A stretch of 64,000 nt of DNA, taken from an uncultured Bacteriovoracaceae bacterium (GTDB lineage Bacteria; Bdellovibrionota; Bacteriovoracia; Bacteriovoracales; Bacteriovoracaceae). The notes below the pieces were generated by a model that ran no database searches, was not told the origin of the DNA, and worked only from the letters and a program-made list of their open reading frames with translations. Within the stretch, counting starts at the first letter, position 1. Each line of letters starts with the position of its first letter. The position numbers and the translations under genes are program-made. The stretch covers positions 56,309 to 120,308 of the forward strand of contig CALHLC010000013.1 of NCBI GenBank assembly GCA_938034385.1, in the 5' to 3' direction. This document shows positions 1 through 8,888 of this stretch, piece by piece.

Positions 1-279
1 GATGGTGAGAGATTAAGCGTAGACTTTGCTCAGAATGCACAAAGTTTAGGAGCAAAAGTTTTTAATGCTTTTAATGAGGGCGAGTTTTTGGATGCTTTAA
101 AAGCAGCAAAAAATGAAAAAGGAACTAGCCTTATTTATACAGAAGTTGAACCCTCAACACCTCTTAAAGGATATTCTTGGTGGGACGTTCCTATTAGTGA
201 GATCTCAAATGATCAAAAGGTTCAGAAAACGTATAAAGAATATATTGAACAGAAAAAAGAACAAAGGTTTTATTATTAA
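1..279 (+). CDS. iolD: IolD C-terminal end (trihydroxycyclohexanedione hydrolase), partial
   Basis: The frame is open from base 1, so the gene starts before the window; 92 residues remain. The segment YTEVEP...GYSWWDVPISEIS matches the end of IolD, a thiamine-diphosphate enzyme that opens the ring of 3D-trihydroxycyclohexane-1,2-dione to 5-deoxy-glucuronate in myo-inositol catabolism. The catalytic core is not visible. Its stop TAA overlaps the ATG of iolE by one base (TAATG), so the two are translationally coupled. The identification rests on this tail plus the iolE and iolA neighbours. Confidence 0.82.
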   Translation, partial: DGERLSVDFAQNAQSLGAKVFNAFNEGEFLDALKAAKNEKGTSLIYTEVEPSTPLKGYSWWDVPISEISNDQKVQKTYKEYIEQKKEQRFYY

Positions 280-1154
280 TGATTAAATTAGGAATACACC
301 CGATTAATTGGTCTAACGATGATTTTCATGAACTTGGTGGGAATATCAGTCTTGAAACTTGTCTATCACAAATGCAAAAGGCAGGCTTTGAAGGAACAGA
401 GTTAGGAAATAAATTTCCAAAAGATTCTAAAACTCTAAATTCAACTTTAAAAAATTACCAATTAGAATTAATTTCTGGTTGGCATAGTACATTTGTCGTT
501 TCTCAAAGTATTGAATCTCAAATTGAGTCTTTAGATAAACATATTAAATTTTTAAAACAGGCCGGCTCAAGTGTTGTGATCTTAGCTGAATGTACTCGTG
601 CTATTCATGGAATACCTAGAGCTTCATTAGAATTTGGTGAATTTGATTGGTTGACAGTAACTGAATGGGAAAAACTTTATAGAGGTCTTGATAGGTTAGC
701 ACGTTTTTCTCTAGATCAAGGAATGAAACCTGTTTATCACCATCATATGGGGACAGTGGTTCAAACAAAAACTCATGTTAGATCTTTAATGAATAATACC
801 AAACATCTTCAATTACTTTTAGATACAGGGCATTTCATGGTTGCAGGTTGTGATCCTCTTGAGATTTATGATGAATTTAAAGATAGAATTACTCATATCC
901 ATACAAAAAATATAAGACCATCTGTTAGAGAGGTTGCGCTGAAGAATCACTGGGATTTTAAAACTTCAGTGAGTAGAGGGATTTTTACCGTTCCGGGTGA
1001 TGGAGGAATGGATTATCTTCCTTTGTTTGAAAGATTAAGAAGAGATCAATACAAGGGCTGGTTAGTAGTTGAAGCGGAACAAGACCCAAAGATAGCCAAC
1101 CCATTAGAATATGCAAAAATTGCCAGAGAATATTTTTTTAGAAATCTACAATAA
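279..1154 (+). CDS. iolE: Myo-inosose-2 dehydratase
   Basis: This is a 291-residue cytosolic TIM-barrel protein of the AP-endonuclease-2/sugar isomerase fold. The N-terminus LGIHPINWSNDD is the hallmark of IolE. Metal-binding positions typical of the fold are visible: the LLDTGH segment near residue 188, the THIHTKN segment near 207 and the late VVEAEQDP segment. The enzyme removes water from 2-keto-myo-inositol, making the substrate that IolD then hydrolyses. Length is normal for the family. It overlaps iolD by one base and is followed 9 bases later by the transaldolase-like gene, so it sits inside one operon. Confidence 0.9.
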   Translation: MIKLGIHPINWSNDDFHELGGNISLETCLSQMQKAGFEGTELGNKFPKDSKTLNSTLKNYQLELISGWHSTFVVSQSIESQIESLDKHIKFLKQAGSSVVILAECTRAIHGIPRASLEFGEFDWLTVTEWEKLYRGLDRLARFSLDQGMKPVYHHHMGTVVQTKTHVRSLMNNTKHLQLLLDTGHFMVAGCDPLEIYDEFKDRITHIHTKNIRPSVREVALKNHWDFKTSVSRGIFTVPGDGGMDYLPLFERLRRDQYKGWLVVEAEQDPKIANPLEYAKIAREYFFRNLQ

Positions 1155-1163
1155 AGGATGAGA

Positions 1164-2222
1164 ATGAATTCGAAAATGATTGAAACAAATGATGTTGGGA
1201 CTCAGTGGTGGAATGATTCCTGTAATATCACGGAATTGGAAGAAGCCGTTTTAAAAGGGGCCAGTGGAGCAACATCAAATCCAGTAATTGTTTTTAATGC
1301 TGTTAAAAATGATGAAGCTAGATGGAAGAGTGTTTTACAAAAAATCATAGGTGATCATCCTCATCACACTGAAGATGAGATTGCTTGGAAGTTAGTTGAA
1401 ACAGTTTGTACTCAAGCTTCAAAAGTATTACTTCCAGTTTTTGAAAAAACATCTGGTATGAAAGGTAGATTATCAGTTCAAGTTCATCCTAAATATTATA
1501 AAAACTCAGCTCTGATGACTGAGCATGGAGTAAAGCTATCAAAGCTAGCTCCTAATATTGCAATTAAAGCTCCATCTACAGTAGATGGGATTCAAACTTT
1601 TGAAGACCTAACAGCACAAGGTGTTTGTGTGAATGCAACAGTTAGTTTTTCTCTCTCTCAAGTGATTGCTTCAGCTGAAGCGATTGAGCGAGGATTAGTT
1701 CGAGCAAAAGCTAGTGGAATAGATACTTCAAAATTAACTCCTTATATCACTATTATGGTTGGTCGTATTGATGATCAATTAAGAAAAGAGATGGATGAGA
1801 AAAATATGGCACTTGATCCAAGCGTTACTCATTGGGGGGGGGTGAGTGTTTTCAAAAAAGCTTATAAGATTTTTAAAGAACGTGGTTATAAGGCAAGGCT
1901 TTTAAGTGCTGCTTATAGAAATCCTATGCAGTGGAGTGAGCTAAATGGAGAAGACGTATTAATGACTATCCCTTATAAATGGTGGAACCGTTTTGATAAG
2001 AGTGATTTTAAAGTAGAAAATAAAATCAACGAACCAGTTGATCCATCTATTTTAAATACTTTGAGTGAAAACTTTGAAGACTTTAGAAAAGTTTATGACG
2101 AAACTGGAATTAATGTGAGTGACATAGAAAGCTATGGTGCTTGTAAATATACGATTAATCAATTCTTGGGTGGATACGATCAACTTATACAATATGTTAG
2201 AAAACATATGATTTATAATTAG
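1164..2222 (+). CDS. Transaldolase-family protein in the inositol operon
   Basis: This is a class I aldolase-type TIM barrel of about 352 residues. Transaldolase marks are the GATSNPVIVF strand near residue 36 and the IAIKAPSTVDGI strand carrying the likely Schiff-base lysine (about Lys135). A conserved VNATVSFSLSQ segment follows. I start at ATG 1164 because AAAGG at 1154-1158 is then 5-6 bases upstream, while ATG 1158 would touch the ribosome site. The substrate is unknown. Its place between iolE and the importer suggests it handles a sugar or inositol intermediate, possibly as an isoenzyme for the aldolase step (IolJ is not in the window). A run of nine G lies inside the reading frame at 1834-1842. 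Confidence 0.72.
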   Translation: MNSKMIETNDVGTQWWNDSCNITELEEAVLKGASGATSNPVIVFNAVKNDEARWKSVLQKIIGDHPHHTEDEIAWKLVETVCTQASKVLLPVFEKTSGMKGRLSVQVHPKYYKNSALMTEHGVKLSKLAPNIAIKAPSTVDGIQTFEDLTAQGVCVNATVSFSLSQVIASAEAIERGLVRAKASGIDTSKLTPYITIMVGRIDDQLRKEMDEKNMALDPSVTHWGGVSVFKKAYKIFKERGYKARLLSAAYRNPMQWSELNGEDVLMTIPYKWWNRFDKSDFKVENKINEPVDPSILNTLSENFEDFRKVYDETGINVSDIESYGACKYTINQFLGGYDQLIQYVRKHMIYN

Positions 2223-2229
2223 GAGCAAT

Positions 2230-3207
2230 ATGAAATATCTATTAATTTTACTTTTCTTATTTTCGTGTTCGAAATCAAACGAAAACACTGTCAACATTTA
2301 TAGTAGTGTTGATGCTAAAGAAACTGCTCACTATGTGAAGAAGTTTGAAAAAGATACTGGTATCAAAGTTAATTGGGTTAGAATGTCTACCGGAGAAACT
2401 CTTGCAAGACTATTAGCAGAGAAAAATTCTCCTCAAGTATCAGTTTGGTTTGGTGGGACTAGTCCAGAATTTATTACAGCTACTAAAAGAGGACTTTTAG
2501 AAGCTTATAAACCAGCTGTTAGTTATGAGCTTGATTCAAATCAAAGAGACAAAGATTATCATTGGACTGGAATTTATTTTGGGGCGATTGGTTTTGCTAC
2601 AAATGATAAATTAATTAAAGATTTAGGAGTAAGTGCTCCAAGGTCTTGGGATGATTTATTAAAACCAGAATTTAAAGGAAAAGTCTCTATGGCCTATCCA
2701 TATACTTCTGGAACTGCTTACACTGTAGTGTCTTCAATTTTACAAATGATGGGGGAGCAGAAAGGTTGGGCCTTCATTAAAAATCTGAATTCTCAAATTC
2801 ATCATTATAATAAGTCAGGTTCAGCAGCTGTTACTCAAGCTGGAATTGGTGAGATTGCAGTTGGGATTTCTTTTTCTCATGACATTTTAAAGAAAGGAAA
2901 AGGAGCAGGTTATCCTGTGACTTTAAGTTTTCCAAATGAAGGAACTGGTTTTGAAGTTGGAGCCATGGCCCTAGTGAAAAATGGACCTAATAATGCTTTA
3001 GGGAAAAAATTCATAGATTATTTTGCTTCAACAAAAGGGCAATCTGAGTTTAATAATTACTATAGAGTAGCATTAAATCCCGGAATTATTCCAAGTGAAG
3101 GAATGATTAAAAGATCTGAAGTGAATTTAATTGATTTTGATGCATCAAAGGCGGCCAATGAGCAAGCAAGAGTTATTGAGCAATGGAAGACAACAGTTAC
3201 TAACTAA
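2230..3207 (+). CDS. ABC importer substrate-binding lipoprotein (AfuA/FbpA type)
   Basis: This 325-residue protein has a very short lipoprotein signal with lipobox LFSC and Cys13 as the lipidation site, so it is anchored in the periplasm. The mature part (VNIYSSVDAKETAHYVKKFE...) belongs to the extracellular solute-binding family 1/Fe3+ group. Members bind ferric iron, polyamines, thiamine, 2-aminoethylphosphonate or sugar phosphates (AfuA). No paired tyrosines of the classic iron site are obvious near the C-terminus. GGAG at 2222-2225 precedes the ATG. The 3' end overlaps the permease gene. In this operon the ligand is more likely inositol-related than iron, but that is inference. Confidence 0.85.
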   Translation: MKYLLILLFLFSCSKSNENTVNIYSSVDAKETAHYVKKFEKDTGIKVNWVRMSTGETLARLLAEKNSPQVSVWFGGTSPEFITATKRGLLEAYKPAVSYELDSNQRDKDYHWTGIYFGAIGFATNDKLIKDLGVSAPRSWDDLLKPEFKGKVSMAYPYTSGTAYTVVSSILQMMGEQKGWAFIKNLNSQIHHYNKSGSAAVTQAGIGEIAVGISFSHDILKKGKGAGYPVTLSFPNEGTGFEVGAMALVKNGPNNALGKKFIDYFASTKGQSEFNNYYRVALNPGIIPSEGMIKRSEVNLIDFDASKAANEQARVIEQWKTTVTN

Positions 3208-4867
3208 GTCTTTTAGCTCGAAAAAAATTATAGATGATAGAAGACCGCTCTACTTATTGGTGGGAGCGATCTTTATTTTATTATTCTTATTCATTGTTTA
3301 TCCTTTATTTAAAGTTTTTTGGATGAGTGTTTATGATGATGGATTTACTCTGAAAAACTATCTCAAGTTCTTTTCAAGCTCATTTAACTTAAAGCCTTTA
3401 TGGAATACTCTCATGCTCGCATCATCAGTTGCGATGCTTGGGACTTTTATTGGGTATGTATTTGCTTATGTTGTAACTAGATCAAGGTTTGTTGGGAAAA
3501 GATTTATAAAAATGTTCGGAACATTTCCTATGATTTCTCCTCCTTTTGTAATTTCTCTAGCTGCAATTATTTTATTAGGTCAAAATGGAACTTTGACTAG
3601 AAATATAATTACTCCTATTTTTGGAGAAGGTTTTAGTATTTATGGATTCAAAGGATTACTTCTTGTTGAGACAATGAGCTATTTCCCGACGGCCTTCTTG
3701 ATTTTTGTTGGAGTCTTCTCCGCAATTGATCCTGTTCTAGAAGATGCCGCTCATAATATGGGAGCAAGTCCTTCTAAAACTTTTAGAGAAGTTATTTTTC
3801 CCTTAACAAAGCCTGGGATTTATTCTTCTTTATTGCTTTTATTCATAGAATCAATTGCTGACTTTGGAAACCCACTTGTTTTATCAGGTGGATTTAAAGT
3901 GTTATCGGTAGAAGCATATTTGAAAATTACAGGTGAGTTTGATCTTCCAATGGGAGCAACCATTTCTATGGTTTTATTGGTGCCAGCGATGATCGCCTTT
4001 TTTGTTCAAAAGTATTATGTAGATAAAAAATCATTTGTAACTTTGACTGGGAAAAGCTCAACAACTAGTTTTTTCAAATCACACTCACTAATAACTAATA
4101 TTTTCTTAGGAAGTGTGATCTTTGTAACTATGTCTATGATTATTCTTTTTTATGGGGCAGTTGTTTGGGGATCTTTTGTAAAGGTTTGGGGAGCTGATCA
4201 CACTTTTACTTTATCAAATTATTTTACAGGAGTAGAAGATTCTTGGAATTATATTAAAGATACATTCATTTTATCTGCTGTGGCTACACCTCTAACAGGT
4301 TTGATGGCCTTAGTGATATCCTATTTAATTGTTAGAAAAAAGTTTGTTGGTAAAAATATAATGGAGGTCACTTCCATGCTAAGCTTTGCTGTACCAGGTA
4401 CAGTAGTCGGTATTGGATATATTCTTGCTTTTAATGATTCACCTTTTTTACTAACTGGAACTAGTGCTATCATTATCATTTTATTTATTTTTAGAAATAT
4501 GCCTGTTGGAATTCGATCAAGTATCGCTAGTCTAAAACAACTTGATCCTGCAATAGAGGAGGCTGCTATGAATTTAGGGGCCAATACTGTTACTACATTA
4601 AAAGATATTACTGCACCTTTATTAGCACCAGCATTTTTTTCAGGTGTAGCCTATAGCTTTGTTCGTTGCTTAACTGCAATTTCAGCAATCATTTTTGTCG
4701 TTTCAGGTTCTTGGAATTTATTAACCGTTTCATTATTAGGACAAGTTGAAAATGGTCATTTATCTGTAGCTTGTGCCATATGTGTTTTATTAATTTTAAC
4801 AGCAGGTAGTATTTTAGGAATTATGCAGTTTTTTATATATCGAAAAGGTATAAAACAAAGAGATTAG
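3158..4867 (+). CDS. ABC importer permease, two fused transmembrane domains (AfuB/FbpB type)
   Basis: This inner-membrane protein of about 569 residues has roughly twelve transmembrane segments in two halves. Each half carries the EAA loop that docks with the ATPase: EDAAHNMGASPSKTF in the first and EEAAMNLGANTVTTL in the second. Such fused permeases are typical of the ferric/sugar-phosphate class. I prefer ATG 3158, with AAAGG at 3147-3151 upstream, over the earlier TTG 3131 in the same frame. It overlaps the binding-protein gene by about 50 bases. The ATPase gene follows 12 bases after the stop. Confidence 0.87.
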   Translation: MSKQELLSNGRQQLLTKSFSSKKIIDDRRPLYLLVGAIFILLFLFIVYPLFKVFWMSVYDDGFTLKNYLKFFSSSFNLKPLWNTLMLASSVAMLGTFIGYVFAYVVTRSRFVGKRFIKMFGTFPMISPPFVISLAAIILLGQNGTLTRNIITPIFGEGFSIYGFKGLLLVETMSYFPTAFLIFVGVFSAIDPVLEDAAHNMGASPSKTFREVIFPLTKPGIYSSLLLLFIESIADFGNPLVLSGGFKVLSVEAYLKITGEFDLPMGATISMVLLVPAMIAFFVQKYYVDKKSFVTLTGKSSTTSFFKSHSLITNIFLGSVIFVTMSMIILFYGAVVWGSFVKVWGADHTFTLSNYFTGVEDSWNYIKDTFILSAVATPLTGLMALVISYLIVRKKFVGKNIMEVTSMLSFAVPGTVVGIGYILAFNDSPFLLTGTSAIIIILFIFRNMPVGIRSSIASLKQLDPAIEEAAMNLGANTVTTLKDITAPLLAPAFFSGVAYSFVRCLTAISAIIFVVSGSWNLLTVSLLGQVENGHLSVACAICVLLILTAGSILGIMQFFIYRKGIKQRD

Positions 4868-4879
4868 AAAAGGAATTAT

Positions 4880-5905
4880 ATGAGTTTATTAATTAGAGAT
4901 CTTCATAAGAGGTTTAAGACTGATGATGGAAAAAATTTTAGTGCTCTGAAAAATATTAACCTAGAAATTACAGATGGTGAGTTTTTTACACTTCTTGGCC
5001 CAAGTGGATGTGGAAAAACAACACTTTTGAGAATCATCGCTGGTTTTGAAAGGCCAAGTGAAGGAAATTTATATTTTAATGGAAACGATATTTCTCATAA
5101 GGCTGTCTTTGAGAGAAATTTTCCTATGGTTTTTCAATCTTATGCTTTATTTCCACATATGAGTGTGACTGAAAATATCGGTTATGGATTAAAACAAAAA
5201 GGTGTTGATAAAGCTACCATTGCTAAAAAAGTAAATAGAATCATTGAAATGACTGGGCTTACGCCTAATAAAGATAAATATCCTCATCAAATGTCAGGAG
5301 GACAACAACAAAGAGTTGCCCTTGCTAGAGCAATAGTGATGGAACCAGAAGTGATGCTCTTTGATGAACCACTTTCAAATCTAGATGCCAATCTTAGAAT
5401 TTCTATGAGGCAAGAAATTAGAAGAATTCAAAAAGATTTTGGAATTACAGTAGTGTATGTAACTCATGATCAAGAAGAAGCGATGGCCGTTAGTGATAAA
5501 ATCGTTGTCATGAATCATGGGATCATTGAACAAGTTGGCTCTCCAATTGAAATTTATTCAAAGCCACAAAGTGAATTTGTAGCTAATTTTGTTGGGCAAG
5601 CTAATATTATCCCAGCTAAAATAGTTGGAGAGAGAGTTAATATCTTAGGCGTAGATTATAATAATAAAATTTCTATTGATTTAAACAAAGTGATCTCACG
5701 ACCTGAGTTTGTAAAAATTCATGATAGCGGAAATCATACCGGTGTCATTACAAATTCTACTTACCTTGGAGCAAATTGGAATCTTAAGGTGAAAGTATTG
5801 GATGAAGAAATCTCGATACTTGCTCCTATCTTTGGAAACCAAAACTTCGATGTGAATCAAAAGATAAGTTTTTCTTTTGATAGCTCAACTCTACATTTTA
5901 TTTAA
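4880..5905 (+). CDS. ABC importer ATPase (AfuC/FbpC/PotA type)
   Basis: This is a 341-residue ATPase with every expected motif in order: Walker A GPSGCGKTT at 40-48, Q-loop VFQSY at 84-88, signature MSGGQQQR at 138-145, Walker B VMLFDEP at 158-164 and the switch histidine at 196. Residues 235 onward form a C-terminal TOBE-like domain, as in the sugar, iron and polyamine importers. It powers uptake through the permease encoded just upstream and belongs to the same operon. The domain does not tell the substrate; the operon context favours inositol or an inositol phosphate. Confidence 0.9.
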   Translation: MSLLIRDLHKRFKTDDGKNFSALKNINLEITDGEFFTLLGPSGCGKTTLLRIIAGFERPSEGNLYFNGNDISHKAVFERNFPMVFQSYALFPHMSVTENIGYGLKQKGVDKATIAKKVNRIIEMTGLTPNKDKYPHQMSGGQQQRVALARAIVMEPEVMLFDEPLSNLDANLRISMRQEIRRIQKDFGITVVYVTHDQEEAMAVSDKIVVMNHGIIEQVGSPIEIYSKPQSEFVANFVGQANIIPAKIVGERVNILGVDYNNKISIDLNKVISRPEFVKIHDSGNHTGVITNSTYLGANWNLKVKVLDEEISILAPIFGNQNFDVNQKISFSFDSSTLHFI

Positions 5906-5914
5906 GGAGACTAT

Positions 5915-7387
5915 ATGAATAACTTAGAATTTTCCAAGCAACCTCAACCTGCACTTAATTTTTTAGATAATAATTGGGTGAAAGGATCTGGTGATAAATT
6001 TGAGATTCGTTCACCTTATACAGGGGAATCTATTGGTCATAGCTATGAATCTACAAGTGAAGATTTAGATCAAATAGTTTATAGTGCAAAAATTGCTTTT
6101 AAGGCTTGGTCACAAACTCCTCTTAAAGAGCGAACAAGAATAATGTTTAATTTAAGAACAATTTTATTAAGAGATATAGATAAAATTTCAAATCTAATTT
6201 GTATAGAAAATGGAAAGATCTTCTCTGAGGCAAAGGCTGAAGTGATGAAAGGTATAGAGGTTCTAGAGTTTGCTACCAGCCTACAAAATAGTGACTCAAT
6301 GACAAAGATGGAAGTTTCTCGAGGTGTGAGTTGTGAATATAGAAGAGAAGCGATGGGAGTTGTTGCTAGTATTACTCCTTTTAACTTCCCGGCCATGGTT
6401 CCAATGTGGACTATGCCTATAGCCATTACTTTAGGAAATACTTATATTTGGAAGCCTTCAGAAAAAACTCCTTTAACTGCCATTAGCATTGCTAATGCTT
6501 TTAAAGAAGCAGGTTTACCATCTGGAGTTTTATCAGTTTATCAAGGATCTAAATCTTCGGTAGAAGCAATTATTAATCATCCAGATATTAATACCATAAG
6601 CTTTGTTGGATCCACTAAGGTTGCAAAAATTGTTTATGATCAGGCCTCAAGAAAATATAAAAGAGTTCTAGCTCTAGGTGGAGCTAAGAATCATATTATT
6701 CTTTTACCAGATGCTGATCCTAATATTAGTGGGCGAGGAATTAGTGATTCATTTACAGGTTGTGCTGGTCAAAGATGTATGGCCGCAAGTGTTTTATTAG
6801 CTGTAGGTAAGGTTGATCACTTATTAGATAAAATTGTTGAGCGTGCTGATTCACATCACTTAGGTGTTGGAATGGGAGCGGTCATTTCTAAAGAGCAAGT
6901 GAGCTTTTTAAACACAGCAATTGATAAGGCCCTGAGTGAAGGGGCTAATCTTTTATATGATGGTAGAGGAAAATCTAGTCCAACCAATGGAGGGTATTGG
7001 TTTGGTCCTGTTATATTAGATAATGTTAAGCCTGATTCATATGTAGCTACTACGGAATTGTTTGGTCCTATTTTATCAATTATTAGATGTGACTCAATTA
7101 GTAGTGCAATGATCATTGAGAATTCAAATGAATATGGAAATGCTTGTTCAGTATTTACATCAACAGGCTCACTTGCTGAAAAAGTAATTTCGAGTGCTAA
7201 AGCAGGGATGGTTGGAGTTAATATAGGTGTGCCGGTACCGAGAGAACCTTTTTCTTTTGGTGGGATTGCGGCCTCAAAGTTTGGTCATGGAGATATTACT
7301 GGGATGCCTAGTTTAAATTTTTGGTCTCAGTTAAAGAAAGTGACTATCAAATGGGAATCTCAAAGTGATGAGAATTGGATGAGCTAA
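5915..7387 (+). CDS. iolA: Malonate/methylmalonate-semialdehyde dehydrogenase (CoA-acylating)
   Basis: This is a 490-residue aldehyde dehydrogenase. The acyl-enzyme cysteine is Cys288 in CAGQRCMA, the substrate-side Asn lies in PFNFPAM (about 157), and the LGGAKNH segment (about 254-260) replaces the general-base glutamate, a hallmark of the MmsA/IolA subfamily. These enzymes turn malonate semialdehyde, the end of the inositol pathway, into acetyl-CoA, and methylmalonate semialdehyde from valine into propionyl-CoA. AAGGAG at 5904-5909 gives a strong ribosome site. Its place with iolD and iolE supports the inositol role; a valine role cannot be excluded. Confidence 0.9.
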   Translation: MNNLEFSKQPQPALNFLDNNWVKGSGDKFEIRSPYTGESIGHSYESTSEDLDQIVYSAKIAFKAWSQTPLKERTRIMFNLRTILLRDIDKISNLICIENGKIFSEAKAEVMKGIEVLEFATSLQNSDSMTKMEVSRGVSCEYRREAMGVVASITPFNFPAMVPMWTMPIAITLGNTYIWKPSEKTPLTAISIANAFKEAGLPSGVLSVYQGSKSSVEAIINHPDINTISFVGSTKVAKIVYDQASRKYKRVLALGGAKNHIILLPDADPNISGRGISDSFTGCAGQRCMAASVLLAVGKVDHLLDKIVERADSHHLGVGMGAVISKEQVSFLNTAIDKALSEGANLLYDGRGKSSPTNGGYWFGPVILDNVKPDSYVATTELFGPILSIIRCDSISSAMIIENSNEYGNACSVFTSTGSLAEKVISSAKAGMVGVNIGVPVPREPFSFGGIAASKFGHGDITGMPSLNFWSQLKKVTIKWESQSDENWMS

Positions 7388-7388
7388 T

Positions 7389-7982
7389 TTGAAATATGAG
7401 TTTAAGACCAAGAGATTAGATGTTCGACTTTATAAGGCATCTGATTTTAACGTATGGAAAGAAACATATTTAAACCTTGGTCCTCCGAAGAATAGGTGGG
7501 ATCAAAAAGTTAGAAAAAAAACTGATTTGAGTAAATCGAATTTTAAAAAAATCCTTGAAACTCAAAAGAAAAATATTAAAAATGACTCATTTATTGATTT
7601 AATTGCTTTTGATAAAAAGAACAAAAAAATCATTGGATTCACCTCTTTAATGGATATCTCGCGAGGTGTATTTCAAAATGCTTATCTTGGTTATAGAATA
7701 TTAAATCCTTACTGGAGACAAGGCTATGGGAGAGAGTTAATCGACGGGACAATTGACTTTGCTTTTCAGAAGGTTAAGTTACATCGATTAGAAGCTGGCA
7801 TTCATCCTCGAAATATAAGATCTATTGCTTTAGCAAAATCTTTAGGATTAAGAAGAGAAGGACTAAGTAAAAGAAGATTGTATCTAAATAGTCAGTGGGA
7901 AGACGTGAGTATTTTTGCTATAACTTCTGAAGAGTGTGGAGTAAAGCATACTTCTGGGAAGCTTATTGGAGATCGAAGATAA
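7389..7982 (+). CDS. GNAT acetyltransferase, RimJ/RimL type
   Basis: This 197-residue protein begins at a TTG codon two bases after the iolA stop. The sequence follows the RimJ/RimL fold: the start FKTKRLDVRLYKASDF, the acetyl-CoA loop RQGYGRELIDG near residue 114, and the typical ending segment HRLEAGIHPRNIRSIALAKSLG followed by REGLSKR. These enzymes acetylate protein N-termini or small amines; the target here is unknown. It is probably co-transcribed with the inositol operon but has no obvious link to it. Its 3' end runs up to the next gene. Confidence 0.8.
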   Translation: MKYEFKTKRLDVRLYKASDFNVWKETYLNLGPPKNRWDQKVRKKTDLSKSNFKKILETQKKNIKNDSFIDLIAFDKKNKKIIGFTSLMDISRGVFQNAYLGYRILNPYWRQGYGRELIDGTIDFAFQKVKLHRLEAGIHPRNIRSIALAKSLGLRREGLSKRRLYLNSQWEDVSIFAITSEECGVKHTSGKLIGDRR

Positions 7983-7986
7983 GAAT

Positions 7987-8844
7987 ATGATTAAGCTTAT
8001 AAAGAGAATTTCATTACTATTACTCGGGATTTTTCTCCTTTGTCACCTATCAATTTATATATTTGCAGAGATTTTTTATAGTACTCGTAAACCCAATGAC
8101 TATAAGAAATTCGAAAAAGGTATAGATATTACTCTAAACTCTGAATCTGGTGAGAAAATCAGAGGGAGATTAATAAAAAATAATCTTGAAAAACCTTATA
8201 TACTTTTACTTCATGGAATTAACAGCTCTATGCAAGTGATGTTTTCCCGAGCTGATTTTTTATCTAGGGCCGGTTTTAATATATTAATGATAGATTTTCA
8301 GTCTCATGGTGCTAGCAGTGGAGAACAAGTAACTTTTGGATATAAAGAAAGATATGATGTGAATGCCTCTATAGAATACCTTAAAAGTATTGGAGCTAAA
8401 AAGATTGGAGTGATTGCTGCTTCTATGGGAGGCGCTTCTTTTTTACTTTCTAAGTCGATGAATAAAGTTAATGGAGTAGTGTTAGAATCTGTATATTCAG
8501 ATATTTATACAACGATGAACAATAGAGTAAAACTTGTAGTCGGACCTTTTAGCACTTTAGTTACTCCTTTGATGTTGCAACAATTAAATATTCGTTTAGG
8601 CCTAAGTAATTCTGATTTAAATCCTGCAGTAAGAATAAAAGATTTGAATGTTCCCGCCTTTATTATCTCTGGATCTGAAGATAGATATACCATTCCTGAA
8701 GAAACACAACTCATGTTTAAAAACAAAGATGGAGAAAAAAAGATATATATCGTGAAGGGAGCTGCACATGAGAGTATGCATAATTTTTTAAAAAGTGAGT
8801 ATGAGTTGAAAATCCTGGATTTTTTTGAAGAGATCTTTCATTAA
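7987..8844 (+). CDS. Membrane-anchored alpha/beta hydrolase
   Basis: From ATG 7987 the protein has 285 residues; an in-frame TTG at 7966 exists but would overlap the previous gene. The N-terminus is one hydrophobic segment (LLLLGIFLLCHLSIYIFAEIF), acting as a signal anchor, so the enzyme domain probably faces the periplasm. The fold is seen in LLLHGINSS (oxyanion loop), the nucleophile elbow AASMGG, where the first glycine of GxSxG is alanine, SGSEDRYTIP (acid) and the AAHESM histidine. It resembles the BAAT/YqkD-type hydrolases. The substrate is unknown. Confidence 0.75.
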   Translation: MIKLIKRISLLLLGIFLLCHLSIYIFAEIFYSTRKPNDYKKFEKGIDITLNSESGEKIRGRLIKNNLEKPYILLLHGINSSMQVMFSRADFLSRAGFNILMIDFQSHGASSGEQVTFGYKERYDVNASIEYLKSIGAKKIGVIAASMGGASFLLSKSMNKVNGVVLESVYSDIYTTMNNRVKLVVGPFSTLVTPLMLQQLNIRLGLSNSDLNPAVRIKDLNVPAFIISGSEDRYTIPEETQLMFKNKDGEKKIYIVKGAAHESMHNFLKSEYELKILDFFEEIFH

Positions 8845-8888
8845 GATTAGTTCCATAATACATGGATATATAAAGAGGAGAAAAACTC

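Noticed and set aside
3131..3157. Earlier start of the permease at TTG 3131
   Set aside because: It would only lengthen the overlap with the binding-protein gene and has no better ribosome site than ATG 3158.
6079..6426. Open frame of 115 codons opposite the dehydrogenase gene
   Set aside because: It lies entirely within iolA on the other strand, has no recognised features, and reflects codon bias of the true gene.
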